Shown: one piece after another, positions 33,856 through 47,495 of the stretch
Position numbering within the stretch: position 1 is the first letter of the stretch
Layout: each line of letters begins with the position of its first letter
Source of the DNA: Eublepharis macularius
Taxonomy: Eukaryota; Chordata; Lepidosauria; Squamata; Eublepharidae
Assembly (NCBI RefSeq): GCF_028583425.1
Contig: NC_072791.1
Location: forward strand, 44,151,368-44,215,367
Length of the DNA: 64,000 nt
Reading direction: 5' to 3'
Notes under the pieces: generated by a model
Told to the model about the DNA's origin: nothing
The model's input: the letters and a program-made list of their open reading frames with translations, nothing else
Databases searched by the model: none
Made by a program: the position numbers and the translations under genes

Positions 33856-33963
33856 CAGCTCTTGGATGTAGCAGTTCTCCCGCAGCATCTGAACCAGGGA
33901 TGTGGCTCCTTCGCCCAGAATCCAGTTATCCGCTAGCTCTAAGTGGGTGATGGTTGTGTTGGA
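33856..33963 (-). CDS. LRRC74A: LRRC74A exon, LRR unit
   Basis: The exon encodes 36 residues (96-131): SNTTITHLELADNWILGEGA to ENCYIQEL. The acceptor is ATTCTGTAG, the donor GTATCC, and both ends are phase 0. The ITHLELADNWI strand is an LRR consensus. Confidence 0.92.
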
Positions 33964-34679
33964 CTACAGAATGAAGAATTTAAACATGGACAGGGAAATG
34001 CAGGCAGATTAGTTTAATTTACTGACAGAGAAAGCCTTTATCATTAAGTGCTAAGATTGCCGTACAGATTATTTCCCACCACTCATGTCCCCCCCAAAGC
34101 AGTGAGATTTAAGCCAAACTACTAATGTTATTTGTGTAATAATCAAGACACGTAAGAGGTCACATGGCGTTATTTACTGGGCAGATAATGTTGCATCATA
34201 GTGCATGGACCATTTACTGTGTGGTGATGTTTGTAATGAAATATACAAAGCTTTCATTACTGAAGCATCAGAGGAAATGAATAAGGAATCTTTAGACCCA
34301 AAGAAAGATAGAAACAGGCGGCCAAGCCAAACCATATAATTTTCCTCATTGGAAATGCCCCCTCAGGCTGCTTTAAGCCTGAAGAGAAGAAAAAGACTAG
34401 ATATTGTCCCCCCCCCTTATAAAGGGTTAAGCAACATGGGGGAAAGGTATTTTTGATCAGGGAAGGGGTACAGGGGAACAAACTACCCCTGCTCTTCCCC
34501 AGTGCCAAGCCCTAATCCATATCAGTTCCTCCATAGCTGTTTCCTGCAGCTTAAATGCACATCTGGGGATCTGATCCCCAGATTCCTGTTATGGTTTGAT
34601 CCCAGAACTGAGGGGCTGAAACATTTTAAAAGGATTTGTTTTGACATTTTCCAGTGGTCTGCACTTTCACCATTGTAGA
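33964..34679. other. Intronic stretch with no recognised feature
   Basis: No exon or named repeat seen. Confidence 0.45.
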
Positions 34680-34975
34680 TTATACTACATTGTAGATTAT
34701 ACTACTGGTAGATTGTACTACTGTTTATGTAAATATGCTCCTCCTGGGTAGTTTCCATGTCATTTAATATGTCATGTCAAATTTCTTATGTTTTGGTTCA
34801 GCAGTGTTTCATCTATGTATTCTGAATTATGCTTGTTTTCAAACTTCTGCAATCCCTAGTCTATTGACTACTGAATGCCTCGCTATTTGTCATATTGATT
34901 TATACTGTAATCAGCCTTGAATCTCAGTGAGAAATGCGGACTATAAATAACATATAAATAAATGAAATAAGTTGT
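34680..34975 (+). mobile_element. L2-like LINE 3' UTR
   Basis: ATTTAATATGTCATGTCAAAT, GGTTCAGCAGTGTTTCATC and ACTATAAATAACATATAAAT match the 3' UTR at 47,230-47,490 block by block. Confidence 0.8.
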
Positions 34976-35779
34976 GGGAAGCTCAGTTCCTTTCCTCAGG
35001 ATAGGAATTTGAGCCTAGAAATGACAGCTAAAGGGAGACCCATGGACTTAGGACATTGTGAGAGCTTGCTCACCATGATGTCATAAGGGTTGTGTGTACT
35101 GAAATGGGTGCCCAGATGGGGAGTCTCATTTCACAGTGCCCTTCCCAGTTATGAAGCAGAGTTCTTGCCTTATCTGGAAGTAATGCAAGAAGGTAATCTT
35201 GACATTACCTCAGGCTACAAGCAACTGATAATTCACAGGATTTCTAACCACAGTAATACTACAGTAACGCTGTAATAATTCTTTGGGAACTGAGAGGACA
35301 GTACTCTCTTTTACTGGTCAGTATACACAATGGAGAATTAATTCTGAATAAATAAACATTACCTTAGCTTTTCATTTCTCGTTGCACTATATAGTACCTG
35401 CGCAATCACCATTATAGTTCCTGGGTCAGCAATTTACACTTCCCTAAGGCCATTAGCATTTCTTCGAGAAAGTACAGTTAGCTGTTCAACCTTGAAGCGT
35501 GTTGAAATGGACTGTATGGTTATTTCTTCAGCATTCAGAAGATAACAATATTACTTTACTCAGGTATGCTATAAGGAACATCAAAGCATCTGCATTTCTG
35601 ATTAAAATTCCTAACATGAGCGCTCTCAGAAGTTGTCAGTTAGGCTGTATGCTTAAACCAGATCTGAATAGTTTTATCCTTCCTCTTGAATGCTACCCTC
35701 TGTTCCGAAATGAGAAAAATATCGATATTATATAACTATAACATTAGCTAGTTGACTAGTTATCCTGGTTGTATAAATG

Positions 35780-35890
35780 TTTTTATTTTTATTTAGGTTA
35801 TTTATATGCCATGCCTTTCTCCCAATGCAGCTAGGATCTAAGTCAGATAAAAAATAAACACAATACGAAAACAATAATCTATTAATATCA
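35780..35890 (-). mobile_element. LINE 3' UTR fragment
   Basis: TTATTTATATGCCATGCCTT is followed by CAGCTAGGATCTAAGTCAG, typical of reversed LINE ends in this window. Confidence 0.5.
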
Positions 35891-35987
35891 CAAAAACACA
35901 TCATTAAGGCAGATAAGCCAGAGCCCACATCTCTAACCTTTAGACTGCTTTATAAGCTCTCTTAAAGAGTTCCTTGCCAGAAGGCTA

Positions 35988-36236
<249 letters not shown>

Positions 36237-37082
36237 TCAGTATGGTTAGCAATGCATTGTTCCTTTACTCCTGGCAGATAGAAAACTAACGAGGAGCTGG
36301 CTGGGGGTCCAGAGAGAGCCAATGATTTAGGAACTGACACCACCTAAAGTAGTGGTACAAATGACGATCTCTGAAGTTTTTCCTCGGAAACTTGTGGATC
36401 TCATGTTGACTCCAGGAAAAAAATGTCACAGAAAAAGAGGTCTTCCAGTTATGTCAAGCCTGCATTATGAATAAAAGCAGCATTTGTAGTCAGTTTAAAT
36501 CCTGTTTATGCTCATGTCACACAACTGCCCTAATCCAGCAAGGAAAATCCACATGTGGAGCTGATGTGCATCATGACAGAGATCTGTCCCCCACTGATCT
36601 CGATGGCTGGGTCTGCTGCAGATGTTTCTGTGCATATCTTGCAGAATTTGTTTTTATTCTCTACTTTTATTTTCTACTTTTGTTCTACTTTTAATACCCC
36701 ATTTATATTTGAATAAAATTTAGTTACTCTTCAACAAGGTGGTAAGGGGTTATAGACAAACAATTTTTAAAAATTCTCCAAATTCCTAAAAAAAGAAGAT
36801 GGGTTAGCAGTACAGTACCAAAGGTAACATAACATCCGTGTTAAAGGCTATTACTGAATAGTTTAGATCAATGAGAGGGTACTGGTCAGCAGACACAGAT
36901 CTGGTATAAAAACAGGGCTGGTTAATGGGTGAGATTCATATTTTAAAACTTGTAAATGTAATGGCAGTCTTTCAGTTAAAAACTTTGACCAAGTTGTTCT
37001 GGTGTTCTCCAGATGGCCCATGTCTTGATAAAAGAGTCATTCGTCAATTTAGGAAGCGTACCTATGCTTTTATGGATGGAGC

Positions 37083-37337
37083 CAGGGCTTTTTTTCAGTG
37101 GGAACGCGGTGGAACGGAGTTCCAGAACCTCTTGAAAATGGTCACATGGCTGGTGGCCCCACCCCCTGATCTCCAGACAGAGGGGAGTTTAGATTGCCCT
37201 CTGCGCCACAGCACGGAGGACAATCTAACCTCCCTTCTGTCTGGAGATCAGGGGGCGGGGCCACCAGCCATGTGACCATTTTCTCCGAGGGCAACCCACT
37301 AAGTTCTACCACCTCTTTTCTCAGAAAAAAAGCCCTG
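37083..37337. mobile_element. CAGGGC-family hAT-like foldback MITE, copy 4, with 8-bp TSD
   Basis: It lies in the opposite orientation to copies 1-3. The exact GATGGAGC duplication is at 37,075-37,082 and 37,338-37,345. The arms GGTCACATGGCTGGTGGCCC and the reverse complement are both present. It sits at the 3' edge of a tRNA-derived SINE. Confidence 0.93.
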
Positions 37338-37535
37338 GATGGAGCTACTGGGTGGAACAGCCTTACACCAAGTCAGAGCACAGCTTTACCAAGATCAGCA
37401 TTATCTACTCTGACGGGCAGTGGCTTTTCAAGGATCTCAGGCCGAGGTTCTTTCACATCATGCACTACCTGATCCCTTTATCCCGAGATGCCTGGCAGAC
37501 GCTGTACCACTGAGCTACAGCTGCTCCAAAGGTCA
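37338..37535 (-). mobile_element. tRNA-derived SINE (GGCTCAGTGG head)
   Basis: The minus strand reads GCAGCTGTAGCTCAGTGGTA (box A), then AGGTAGTGCATGATGTGAAAG and a GTAAGGCTGTTCC 3' end. It is collinear with the copies at 27.2 and 40.0 kb. Confidence 0.75.
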
Positions 37536-37626
37536 GGATGACCTTGAGCAAGCCTGTTTATCTCACAAGGTTATTGCTAGGCTGAGGGAGAAGGTTTGGT
37601 TAGAAAACAGGACGGTAAACAGTCAC

Positions 37627-37749
37627 CTTCTATTTCAAGGTCTGTGTCAGAATTCTCTGCCCTTTCTTTCTCCTCTTCATTGTCAGTGGCCTCAAAAGCA
37701 GATTCCGCCTCCTCAGATGTGCTGCCTTCTGACATCTTGCCATCCTGGT
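37627..37749 (-). CDS. LRRC74A: LRRC74A first coding exon
   Basis: The exon opens after acceptor TTATTCCAG. The first in-frame ATG (37735-37733, context AAGATGT) begins MSEGSTSEEAESAFEATDNE, then an acidic stretch to the donor GTGACT. Residues 1-36 are rich in Glu, Ser and Asp and are likely disordered. If translation starts in an undetected upstream exon, the 14 nt before the ATG would also be coding; the frame there is open. Confidence 0.8.
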
Positions 37750-39693
37750 CTGGAATAAGAATAATCACATTCATCTGCCATGGTGAACCAGACCTTTGCA
37801 GTGCCCCAATACATACCACGCTGCACAGGAAACCGGCACTGCCCATTCATGAATCCCTGAGCACTCTTAGATAGCACTCCTTCCCTAACTTTGTCCTCTT
37901 TGACATGCATTACACTCACCAAAAAGCAGTCATAGGTCAATGGATGCTCTCCACAGAAGATTCAACCGCTTGCTGCCTTTTGGAATGCCTCTCCAGTGTG
38001 CCTGCTGACCAGGTTCAAAGAGGCATCATTGCTCTTTTCCAGGGGCTTTACCTCTGAAAACCCACTTCCTCTCCCCTCGCCACCGCCTCCAGAGTTGAGC
38101 CACTTCTTGTTCTGGCAGTCAGGTCTGATTACTGCATTCCTCACATATTTTTTACAATCAACCTAAAATCATGCCAATTGCTTTTATCCCACCACTGACT
38201 GACCAGAGGCAATACACCATGTGAGAAAGGTTTAGGGCGGTCTTCTTTAATAACACAAAATAGTTTGACATGCCACCGTGCCCAGGGATTGGAAGCAAGA
38301 TTTGTAACGAGATGCCACTAGATGCGATACCACCTCTCTCGCCTCCAATTCATAATTTATTTTACAATTAAGGAGAAACAGAGTTTGAAAAACTGCCTCT
38401 TGAGAGAAATCAAATAATATAAGAGTCTCCCATGGTGATGTTACTATAACTTTTCCTATCTGATGTTGAGAAAATGCGGCTTAATATTTTTTCAGCGTAT
38501 TTAGCTTCTTCCTTGCTTCCATTTATTGGCTTACGGACTTGCACTTTTGCACCCTCTTTAAATGTTATTCAATATTCAAGTCTGATATAAGATCCACAGT
38601 TCGGTCATCCAAGCATGCATATGTGTGAAAAAATAGAGAGTGTTGGCTTGGGGCCACCGATGGGTATCTCTCATTTCATTGGATCAACTCTCCATATTTA
38701 AACTACTAGCCTGTTCAGTTGGATTACTTTCAAAGAGTCCTGTGTCACTGGGGGAAAGTTAATAACCACAATTAATTTAAATTCAAAATGGGATTAACAT
38801 GCTGGCAAACTTCCAGTTCAGGGTGAGTGTCCGGTAGCCTTTGAGAAGGAGTAATTGGTTTGTGATTGCAATAAAACTATAAGGCAACAAGGGATCAAAC
38901 AGGGCCATCAGGTTCCAGCCTCTTCTTAAAGGCAGATCCATCTGCTTTTACCCTTCCCTTTTTAAAAAGTTTTATCTGAAAAGAAAAACTGAAATGAAAA
39001 ATAGAAAGTGCGCAGAAACTTACACAGAATACAAAGTACTACATTTGAACTACAACAGAATAGTATATTCAAAATATGTGGGGCAACACAACTAGCTTAT
39101 GGGATAGTTTTCTTCTCCCTCTCTTTAATTACTTATACCTAAAATTCAATATCAATAGTTACCCTTCCTGTGCTTGGATCCAGACTAGCATTTCCATGGG
39201 TGCAAAGATTTCAACCAGCAGAACGTGACTTTCTCACCTCCCCCTTTCTGCTGAAGCCCAGTACTGTTTCCGGAAAGTCCTTGGGGCCCCTGTCTCCCAG
39301 CAACAGGAATCCAGGGTAATTTGGGGCAGCAGTGGGAGGGGAAAGTGGGCAAGTCACGTAGAAATCCTTGTGTTCCTGGAAACATTAGTCTGGATCCAAG
39401 CCCTGGATTCCAGTCCACACAAATAAGCTTTCCGTTACAATTATGTGCAGTTCCATTTGTAACAGTTCAAGGTTTATCTCATTTCACGTTGTTCAGTATA
39501 CTCAACTGGCTTGCTTATTTGTAAGACTTAAACCCCCACCCCCACCCTTTCAACAAATGCTTTCATAAAAGCAAATCATAAAACCAGGGATGGGTCTTCT
39601 TGCCCCCCTCTGCTGAATACCATAAAAGAGAAAGAGCTAAGCAAGAAATTAAAGTTCCACAGCAGTCACAGAGAAAGCCCCGCTCCTTGTACT
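37750..39693. other. LRRC74A 5' flank, no recognised gene
   Basis: It probably contains any non-coding LRRC74A first exon and its promoter, but no CpG-rich block or clear exon is visible. The short ORFs have no family pattern. Confidence 0.45.
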
Positions 39694-39889
39694 TAGGGTT
39701 GCCAACTCTGGCTTGGGAAATTTCTGGAGTTTTGGGGGCAATTCCTGAAGAGGACCGAGTTTGGAGAGGAAAAGGAGCTCAGCACAGATGTGATGTCATG
39801 GAGTCTGCCCTCTGGGGTTACCATTTCTTTCAGGGGGCTGATCTTTGTAGTCTGGAGATCCGTTGTAAATCCGGAGGTTGGTAATCCTA
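39694..39889 (-). mobile_element. TAGGGTTGCC-family hAT-like MITE with near-perfect TSD
   Basis: It starts TAGGGTTGCCAACTCTGG and ends GGTTGGTAATCCTA. The flanks CTTGTACT (39,686-39,693) and CTTGTATT (39,890-39,897) agree at 7 of 8 bases. The interior is diverged, which points to an old copy. Confidence 0.85.
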
Positions 39890-40020
39890 CTTGTATTAGA
39901 AACTATTCTGGCCTCTGAGTGAGTTGGAACTTGAAACAGGTCTCTGAGAAATCTAAGGCCTAGATTTGAACTTGGTTTATTGAGAAACTTAGATTTGTGA
40001 GGAAAGATTGTTTCTGGCCT

Positions 40021-40170
40021 TACACATGAAGCTGCCTTATCAGACCATTGGTCTATCAAAGTCAGAATTCCCTGCTTTGACTGACAGCAGCTCTTCAGGA
40101 TCTCAGAAATATTTCACATCGCCTATTACCTCCTTCTGGGGATGCTGGGGATTGAACGAGCACTCAATGC
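40021..40170 (-). mobile_element. tRNA-derived SINE, head truncated
   Basis: ACACATGAAGCTGCCTTATC, CAGACCATTGGTCTATCAAAG and GATGCTGGGGATTGAACGAG are the reverse of the tRNA-type SINE body and box B. Confidence 0.7.
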
Positions 40171-40703
40171 CACGCTACAAGAGACAGATTCCCTAGTTTT
40201 AAACTCATGTCTGCCGACTCAATTTTTAATTGTAGTTTTTTAATACAGAGCCACAAGACCCCTTCCAGAACAGGCACGCAGTGGGGCAGCCCTAGTCTTG
40301 CAGGCTTGCTTTCCGCCTGCTCTCTCCTCCTTTGCAGGAGGAAGATGGGCAATCTGGCTGGCAAGCCCTGCCACTGTCTCCAAGCTGTTAACAGCACCCA
40401 CCAAACATGTTCAAGGTGCAAGAGACTCTGGGCTCTTTGCTGTGCCTGAGGGTGTCACTTGGCATTCCTCACTGTGTACAAAAATGAGCAGATTTTGTAT
40501 TATAATTCATGAGCTGCCTTGTATTTCTTTCTTAATAGCACAGAGCGAGGCATGAGCATGTAACCATCCTGGAAAGGGAGAGTGCATTGTGAAAGCATCC
40601 AAATGAAACTAGATTCTGCCCAGCTTACAGACCCTGCACAGAGTCCCGTGGATGCTGACAGAAAAGGATTCAGGGAACTTTCCAAACTGGAAGAAGCTGG
40701 GAT

Positions 40704-40725
40704 GGTGTGTGTGTGTGTGTGTGTA
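40704..40725. repeat. (GT)n microsatellite
   Basis: An uninterrupted GT run of about eleven units. Confidence 0.9.
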
Positions 40726-41139
40726 TAGAAACCCAGTGCACCTGCCCTTCCCTCCCTCTCCCTGACCTCTTTGTGAAGGAGCGCCATGGAAGCTTAGTCC
40801 AAGCCTTCCTGTCTTTGCATGTGGATTCAAAACTAGACTGGGCAAGGGGAGGCAGGCAAGCAGTGCTCATCAGCTTAATGATCAGAGAGGCGTGGAGAGG
40901 GGTAACAGGGTTGCCTTCCTCCTGCATCCTCCTTGGGTGAGCTGGCCGGACAGCAAGCACACTCAACCAGGGCTGCCCCACTCTGCACCTGTTCTGGAAG
41001 GAGGCATTGCAGCTCTGTGTTAAAACACTACAAATCAATTAAAAATGGAGTCAGCAGACACTGGTTTAAAACGAGAAACCCGTCACTTGTAGTGTGGCCC
41101 TGAACTACTGCCTCTTCTGAGGAGAAGAGAAGCTGGATG

Positions 41140-41390
41140 AGACACAGCGTAACGTAGTCCTTAAGAGTGTTGTGCTGGGATCGGGGAGAACCAGGTTTGA
41201 ATCCCCGCTTTGCAACGAAGGCTTTCTGGGTGACCTTGAGCCAGGCACTCACTCTCAGCTTAACCTACCTCACAGGGTAGTTGTTGTGAGGATCAAATGG
41301 AGGAGGGGGAAATGATATTGTAAGATGCTTTGGGTCCCCCCATTGGGAAGAAAAGCAAGGTAGAAATAAGCAAAATCAATCAATCGATGG
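41140..41390 (+). mobile_element. tRNA-derived MIR-like SINE
   Basis: GCGTAACGTAGTCCTTAAGAG, GGTTTGAATCCCCGC, TTTCTGGGTGACCTTGAGCC and CTACCTCACAGGGTAGTTGTTG are followed by an (ATCA)n-like tail. Confidence 0.8.
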
Positions 41391-42428
41391 ACTGCAATAC
41401 TGACTGCATTACCACTGCCACCTTTGACTTCTCCATCACGCCACAAAGACATCTCAAGATGTCCACCCCCTTTTTAAGAAACAACCTCACCTTATTAGTA
41501 TGTGGATATAAAAGGGACAATTGTGCATACTGATTTATTTTTAACAAATTCCAACCCATGATCTAGAGAAGAAATTGTGGAGTTTATGGTAGAGCTGCAA
41601 TATGATATCTGCTGAAGTTCTAGTGGTCATCCAGTGGTTTGTATTTTAAACAACACAGTGATAACAGCCTCACCTCCCTCTTCATCAGAGTCAAAGATGA
41701 AAAAATCCATGGTGTCGTTAGGGAACCAGGTGTTCTGCTCCTTGCTTTTCCCCTTCCCTTTACCGTGTTATCTGTAATTTGCAGTGTTCTCTATTTCAGA
41801 CTCTTTTTAAAAAGTCCTTTACTCAGGTAATCCAACCATAATCATTATACATTGCAGAAAACGGCCATGACCCTGTGGTGTCAGCTGAAAACACGGAATT
41901 CCAAATGGTATTATTTCTGATTAGGAAGACCACATTTCCCAAGCACTGGGACAGTCTGTGCGCTGAGCATGCTGCTTGCGCCCTCTTAAGTTCAGGTCAC
42001 TTTAATTTCATCTCAAGTATTCCATGACCTCATCTAGACATTGTGACTCAAGATATATGATATATCCTGTGGCCACATAGCCTCAAACTTGCATCAGGTC
42101 TTCTTTACTGAGCTGGATCAAAATGGATCAGAATTCAGGTGAGAGATCATTTCAGAAAGTGTTCCCATTGATCTCTAAGGTGCAGCTAAGTCTGAGGAGT
42201 TTGTAGGGGGAAAATGTGTAGTTATGTAAATAAATGTTGGCAGCCATGCACAAAACAACATTGAGCTTTTCCAGAAGTCTCAGTATGGATGCTGAAGTCC
42301 ATGAGAACTAAACATATCATGGACCTGAACTCTAAATCACCTTCAGCAGCTCAGAGTGTTTAGCAGGGGTGTAGGTAGTATGTTAATAAAATCTCTAATC
42401 TGAACACCCAATACCAGAGAAGAACACA

Positions 42429-42434
42429 CAATAT

Positions 42435-42493
<59 letters not shown>

Positions 42494-42495
42494 TT
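42429..42495. repeat. (ATTT)n microsatellite at a LINE 3' end
   Basis: About 16 ATTT units form the tail of the minus-strand LINE to the right. Confidence 0.95.
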
Positions 42496-44345
42496 ATGTT
42501 TAATATTCTACTCTCCCTGCAGAGCAGGCTCAGAGTGGATTACATCATGATATAAAACAGGTAGCATAATAAAACCAAATTCAGTTTATAAACTCCAGTG
42601 GCACTCAAATAATCCCTCACTAAAACCTCACTGAAACTTGTGTGTGTGTGTGTAGCGAACTAACAGATGTTATACAGACTGGGTGCGTTATCCCCCCGGG
42701 CAGGAGGCCAGTCAAAGGAGAGGGTCCTCCCACCTCAACCACTATACGCCTGGTGGAACACCTCTGTCTTACAGGCAGAACGAAAAGATAGTAAATCTTG
42801 CCGGGCCCATGTTTCCACAGACAAAGAGTTCCACCAGGTCAGTGCCAGGGCTGAGAAAACCCTGGCCCTGGTCAAGGCGAGACATACCTCTCTGGGGCCA
42901 GAAACCACCAGCAGATGTTGATTTGCTGAACAAAGGGCCCTCTGGGGAGCATATGGTGAGAGGCGGTCCTGTAGATATGCAGGTCCAAGTCCGCTAAGGG
43001 CTTTAAAAGTCAAAACCAAAACCTTGAACCTGATCCTGAACTCCACTGGGAGCCAGTGCAGCTGGCGCAGTATTGGTGTTGTATGTGACCAGAATGGAGT
43101 TCTGGTCAAGACATGTGCCACTGCGTTCTGGACCAGTTGCAGCTTCTGGATTAGGCCCAAGGGCAGCCCAGAGTAGAGTGAGTTCCAGTAATCTGGTCTG
43201 GAGGTGACATCACATGGATCACTGTAGCAAGGTCGGGGGCTGAAAGGGAGGGGACGAGTTGCCTGATCTGATGAAGGTGGAAAAATGCAGACCTGGCAAC
43301 TGCTGCGACCTGGGCCTCCATTGACAGGGAAGCATCCAAGGTCACACCCAGACTCCTCACCACCTGCACTGATGCAAGCGGCGCCCTGTCAAAGGCTAGG
43401 AGTCGAATCCCAGAACCAAAGAGTCCATAGCCCAGGTACAGGACCTCTGTCTTTGTAGGATTTCAGTCAGCTGTTTCAACCATCCAGTCACGGCCTCCAA
43501 AGCCCTGGGCAAACTATCTGGGGCAGTATCTGGCCAGCCGCCCATCAGCAGATAAAGTTGGGTGTCATCAGCATATTGGTGACAGCCCAATCCGAGACTC
43601 CATGCCAACTGGGCAAAGGGGTGCATATAGATGTTAAATAACATTGGGGAGAGTATCGTCCCTTATGAAACACCACACACTAAAGGGTGGTGAGGTGATA
43701 GTTGCTCTCCCAGCGCCAACCTCTGTCCCTGACCATGGAGGAAGGAGACTAGCCATTTCAAGGCGGTCCCTCAGATCCCCATGTCAGCAAGGTGGATCGT
43801 AATCGATTGCATCGAACGCTGCTAATAGATCTAATAATATCAGCAGCGCAGGTCCACCTCGATCTAGGTGTCTAGGGAGTTCATCTGTGAGGGCAACCAA
43901 CACTGTCTCCACACCATGGCCTGGGCAGAAGCTGGACTGGAATGGGTCCAGGACAGAGGAGTCATTCAGGAAGACCTGCAATTGCTCTGCTACTGGCCGC
44001 TTACTCACCTTACCCAGAAATAGAAGATCCGAGACTAGGCAGTAATTGGACAGGTCAGTGGGATTCAAACTTTTTTTTTTCAGAAGAGATTGCACCATCG
44101 CCTCCTTCAATGCTCTGGGAAATACCCCAGACCTCAAGGAGAGGTTAACAATGACTTTCAAGGAATCCCAAAGCCCATCCATGGTAGCCTTCACCAGCCA
44201 CGATGGGCAGGGGTCCAGGGGGCAGGTAGTGGGCCTTGCCATTTGCTGTTGACCTTGGTCTGAGAGAGCAGACTGAAATGATCTAATACTGATCCAGAAG
44301 ACGGCTGAGACCGATGCCCAGAACCATGCAGAAAACAGAAATGAA
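42496..44345 (-). mobile_element. L2-like LINE, 5'-truncated
   Basis: Minus-strand frames read, in order, VNLSLRSGVFPRALKEAMVQ, LDPFQSSFCPGHGVETVLVAL, LLILLDLLAAFDAIDYD (RT core), GCHQYADDTQLYLLM (catalytic box) and RSLGVTLDASLSM. The end reads HWLPVEFRIRFKVLVLTFKA and GLGPAYLQDRLSPYAP. Several frameshifts interrupt it. It is one of the better preserved LINE copies here, in the LRRC74A-ANGEL1 intergenic space. Confidence 0.88.
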
Positions 44346-44869
44346 TGAGCTGAACATGTTAATGGCACTTTCTTGCCCCCACCCCAGCCTTACTGAAAGA
44401 CAATGTGTTCTTAAACATCTAATTTTTCATATGGCCAGAAGATAGTAAAACACTCTTGCTAACTTTTTTGGATAACTTTCTGGTCCTTATTTGCCTGCTG
44501 GTTTTTGGGCTTCCTATATTACACAGACTGCATTATCATTTACAGATGTAGCTGTAATGGCTATAACCACAAGCATAAAAAAGGCCCCAGTTACCACCTA
44601 ATTTGAGCTCTGATTGACCCAGTTCATGTAAATAAAGCCAAGGCTGGAGCTATGATAGGGCTGTTATTTTTGGATAAATGATCATGAAGATCAACAAGAA
44701 ATATAATAAAACACAGGTCATGATAATACACCCTGGGAAACAGTAAAATTAGAATATGTGGCATAGCTATGATTTAAAATTCAGGAGATCTTTAATTGGA
44801 AAAATTAAAGTGTTTGTGCTAAAAGCCCAAGAGCTTTCTTCCTAACCCTTGTCATTTTGGACTTACTCT

Positions 44870-47495
44870 TTTGCACTGACTCTTTGAGGGAAGTCTTCTT
44901 TCAGGACTGGAGATTCAACCTGTACAATGGCCTGACCATTACCTACTCAAAGCAAGAATGCATATAGCCCCAACACTCTGCAAAAGGGGGGCATTACATG
45001 AACCCATGGAGGCTCATGGATCCTTCTGGATTCCAAAATGCTCGGGGAGATTTTAAAACTCCAAACACTTGCTCGGTTGAGGCTGTGGTGGAGGCCTGGA
45101 ATGTGAAGCTCTTTCAAGTCATTGACAAGACCATCCCTCGTCAATCTCTCCTATTCTTGCAGTGGAGGCCAGCCCTGTGGTTTACTATGGAGCTGGGTGA
45201 TCTAAAGACAGCTGGAAGACGTTTAGAAAGATGCTGGTGGAAAACTCATGCTGAACCTGACAGAGTCCTACAGAGCCCATTGGTAGACCTATGGAGGTCA
45301 AAGCAGCAAAGAAATATTACTTTCTGCAACCATCAGTTAGTTCATGATCTATATGTTAAGGTATTTACCATCTTCTGACTCCTAAATTCGAGTTATTACT
45401 GGCTCAAGAACAGACAATTAGCTACTTTGCAAAGTTTTTTGGCAATAAAATAGCACCAATATGCTATGATATAGATATCAGCTGTAATATAGGTGAGGCA
45501 GAAGAAATGCTTAATACATCATCTGCTCTGCTTTTGAAGCATTTGTGAAGGCCACTACTTGTGTACTGGATCCTTGACCATCTTTGGCTGCAAAAATGTT
45601 GTAGAGACTGCATAAATGAGTCCTTGATGTCTATTATAAATCAGTCTAAATCAGGGCACTTTCCTTTGTCCACTCAAAGAGGCGGTCATCTGCCTACTGC
45701 TAAAAAAAATCCCTAAACAAAAATGATGTGACCATTTATCCTCCAGTCTCTAATTTACCATTCTGAGCAAAGAGATTGAGAGAGCAATAGCAGGTCTTCT
45801 CAGACAGCTCTTGTGCTGTAGACCCTTTTCAGTCTTGTTTCAGGCCGTGCTATGGGACGGAGACAGCTTTGAATATAGACAAAGTCCTTGTATCTTTGAT
45901 GCTCCTCCTGGATTTCTCTGCAGCATTTGATACAGTAGATCATGTCATCTTGTTGAAGCATTTGGAGGCAAAAGTAAGGTATCAGGGGATGTGCCTTGGA
46001 CTGGTTTAAATTGTTCCTTATGGAACAGACTCAAAGTGTTGCTGTTGGTGACCAGCTATCTTCAGTGTTGGAATTATCTTGCAGGGTTCCTCAAGATTGT
46101 TGTTGTTGTTATTGTTGATTCAATTTCTAGCCTGCCCTCCCCGCGAACGGGCTCAGGGTGGGTTACATCCAAATATAAATACAATTAAAATCACAATAAA
46201 AACATACAATCATAAAACAGTGAATTTTTCAGTTCCAAGATGGTGGTCCATATATACACCCCTGCCAATGCAATCTTGTCCCCCATGTTACTCAACTTCT
46301 ATGTAAAGCCTTTAGGAAAAATAATTCATAGCTATGGCATTGGATGCCATAAATAAGCAGATGGTACTCAGCTCTATACCCCGCTATCCAAATCCTCTAG
46401 TGATACAATAGAGGTCCTGAGTCAGTGCCTGACAGCTGTGATCAAATGGCTGAAAGGAAACAAATTGAAACTGAACCCAGACAAAACAGAAGAGATGATG
46501 GTTGGGAAGGCAGAGATCTTGAAGGACATTGTGCTTCCCACATTCGATGGGGTTCAGTTGACCCTTGCAGACTCTGTTAAGAGACTAGAGGTTATACTGG
46601 ATCCAACACTACTGCCAGAGAAGCAAGTAAATGCAGCAGGAAAAAAGGCTTTCTCACAATGCAGACTAGCCTGGAAACTGTCCCCTACTTTGGAGACGGT
46701 CTTTCTGGTCAGCTGGATTCACTCCATGGTAACATCGAGATTAGACTACTGTAATGCACTCCACATAGGTCTGCCTTCATAGTCAACTTGGAGACTGCAA
46801 AACACAACAGCTTGATTATTATCAGGATGGAGCAAGGTGGAGCATGCTTATTATTGTCACTCTGCAGTCTCTCCATTGCCTACCCATCAGTTACCAAGCT
46901 CAATTAAAGGTTTTGGCCATCACACACAAAGCCCTTCAAGGCCTTGGCTCCTCATATCTTGCAGGACCACTTCTCCCTCTATGCTCCACCATGGCAGCCT
47001 CCTTCTTCTGAGCAGGGCGTTCTGCAGATACCGCTCTGTAAATGGGCAAAATTAACAACTGATGTGGTGGCCCCCACCTGCCTGAAATGATCAGGAAAGT
47101 TCCCACTCTCTTGGCCTTCCACAAACTATGCAAAACTGAATTGTTCAGGAGGGCTTTCTACTCAGGCAATAGGGCTGTGCTGTAAGGAAATGGTTCAGAA
47201 AGATGGCCAAGGGACAGGGAGGGTAGACTATACTACTGGGTACTGTCTGTTGATATAGATAGGCTCCTGCTGGTTAGTTTCTGCATTGTTTAATATGTCA
47301 CGTCAAATTACATGTTTTGTTTCAGCAGGGTTTCATTTCTATATTCCTGTATTCAAATGCATGCCTCTTTTCAAATTTTTGCAATGCCCACCCTATTGTA
47401 TTGGTTATTGAATTTCCCTGCTGTTGATCATAATGATGTACACTGTGTAATCCAGTTAGAAATGACTATAAATAACATAAATATAAATAAATAAT
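44870..47495 (+). mobile_element. L2/CR1-like LINE, nearly to its 3' end
   Basis: The interdomain and RT regions run 44,870-46,790 and include KWLKGNKLKLNPDKTEEMMV and ADSVKRLEVILDPTLL. The 3' UTR ends near 47,495 with AAATATAAATAAATAATAAA. It is continuous across 45,660-45,740, where the 1.1-3.7 kb copy has a SINE. A reversed LINE/SINE tail (about 46,096-46,268) interrupts it before CAATCTTGTCCCCCATGTTA. Confidence 0.85.

Noticed and set aside
37338-37535. tRNA gene
   Set aside because: Box A- and B-like words are present, but there is no cloverleaf with acceptor stem, and the sequence continues into a SINE body.
43784-44368. 194-codon minus-strand frame as a host gene
   Set aside because: The sequence is L2-like reverse transcriptase (LDPFQSSF, LLILLDLLAAFDA), so it belongs to a retrotransposon.
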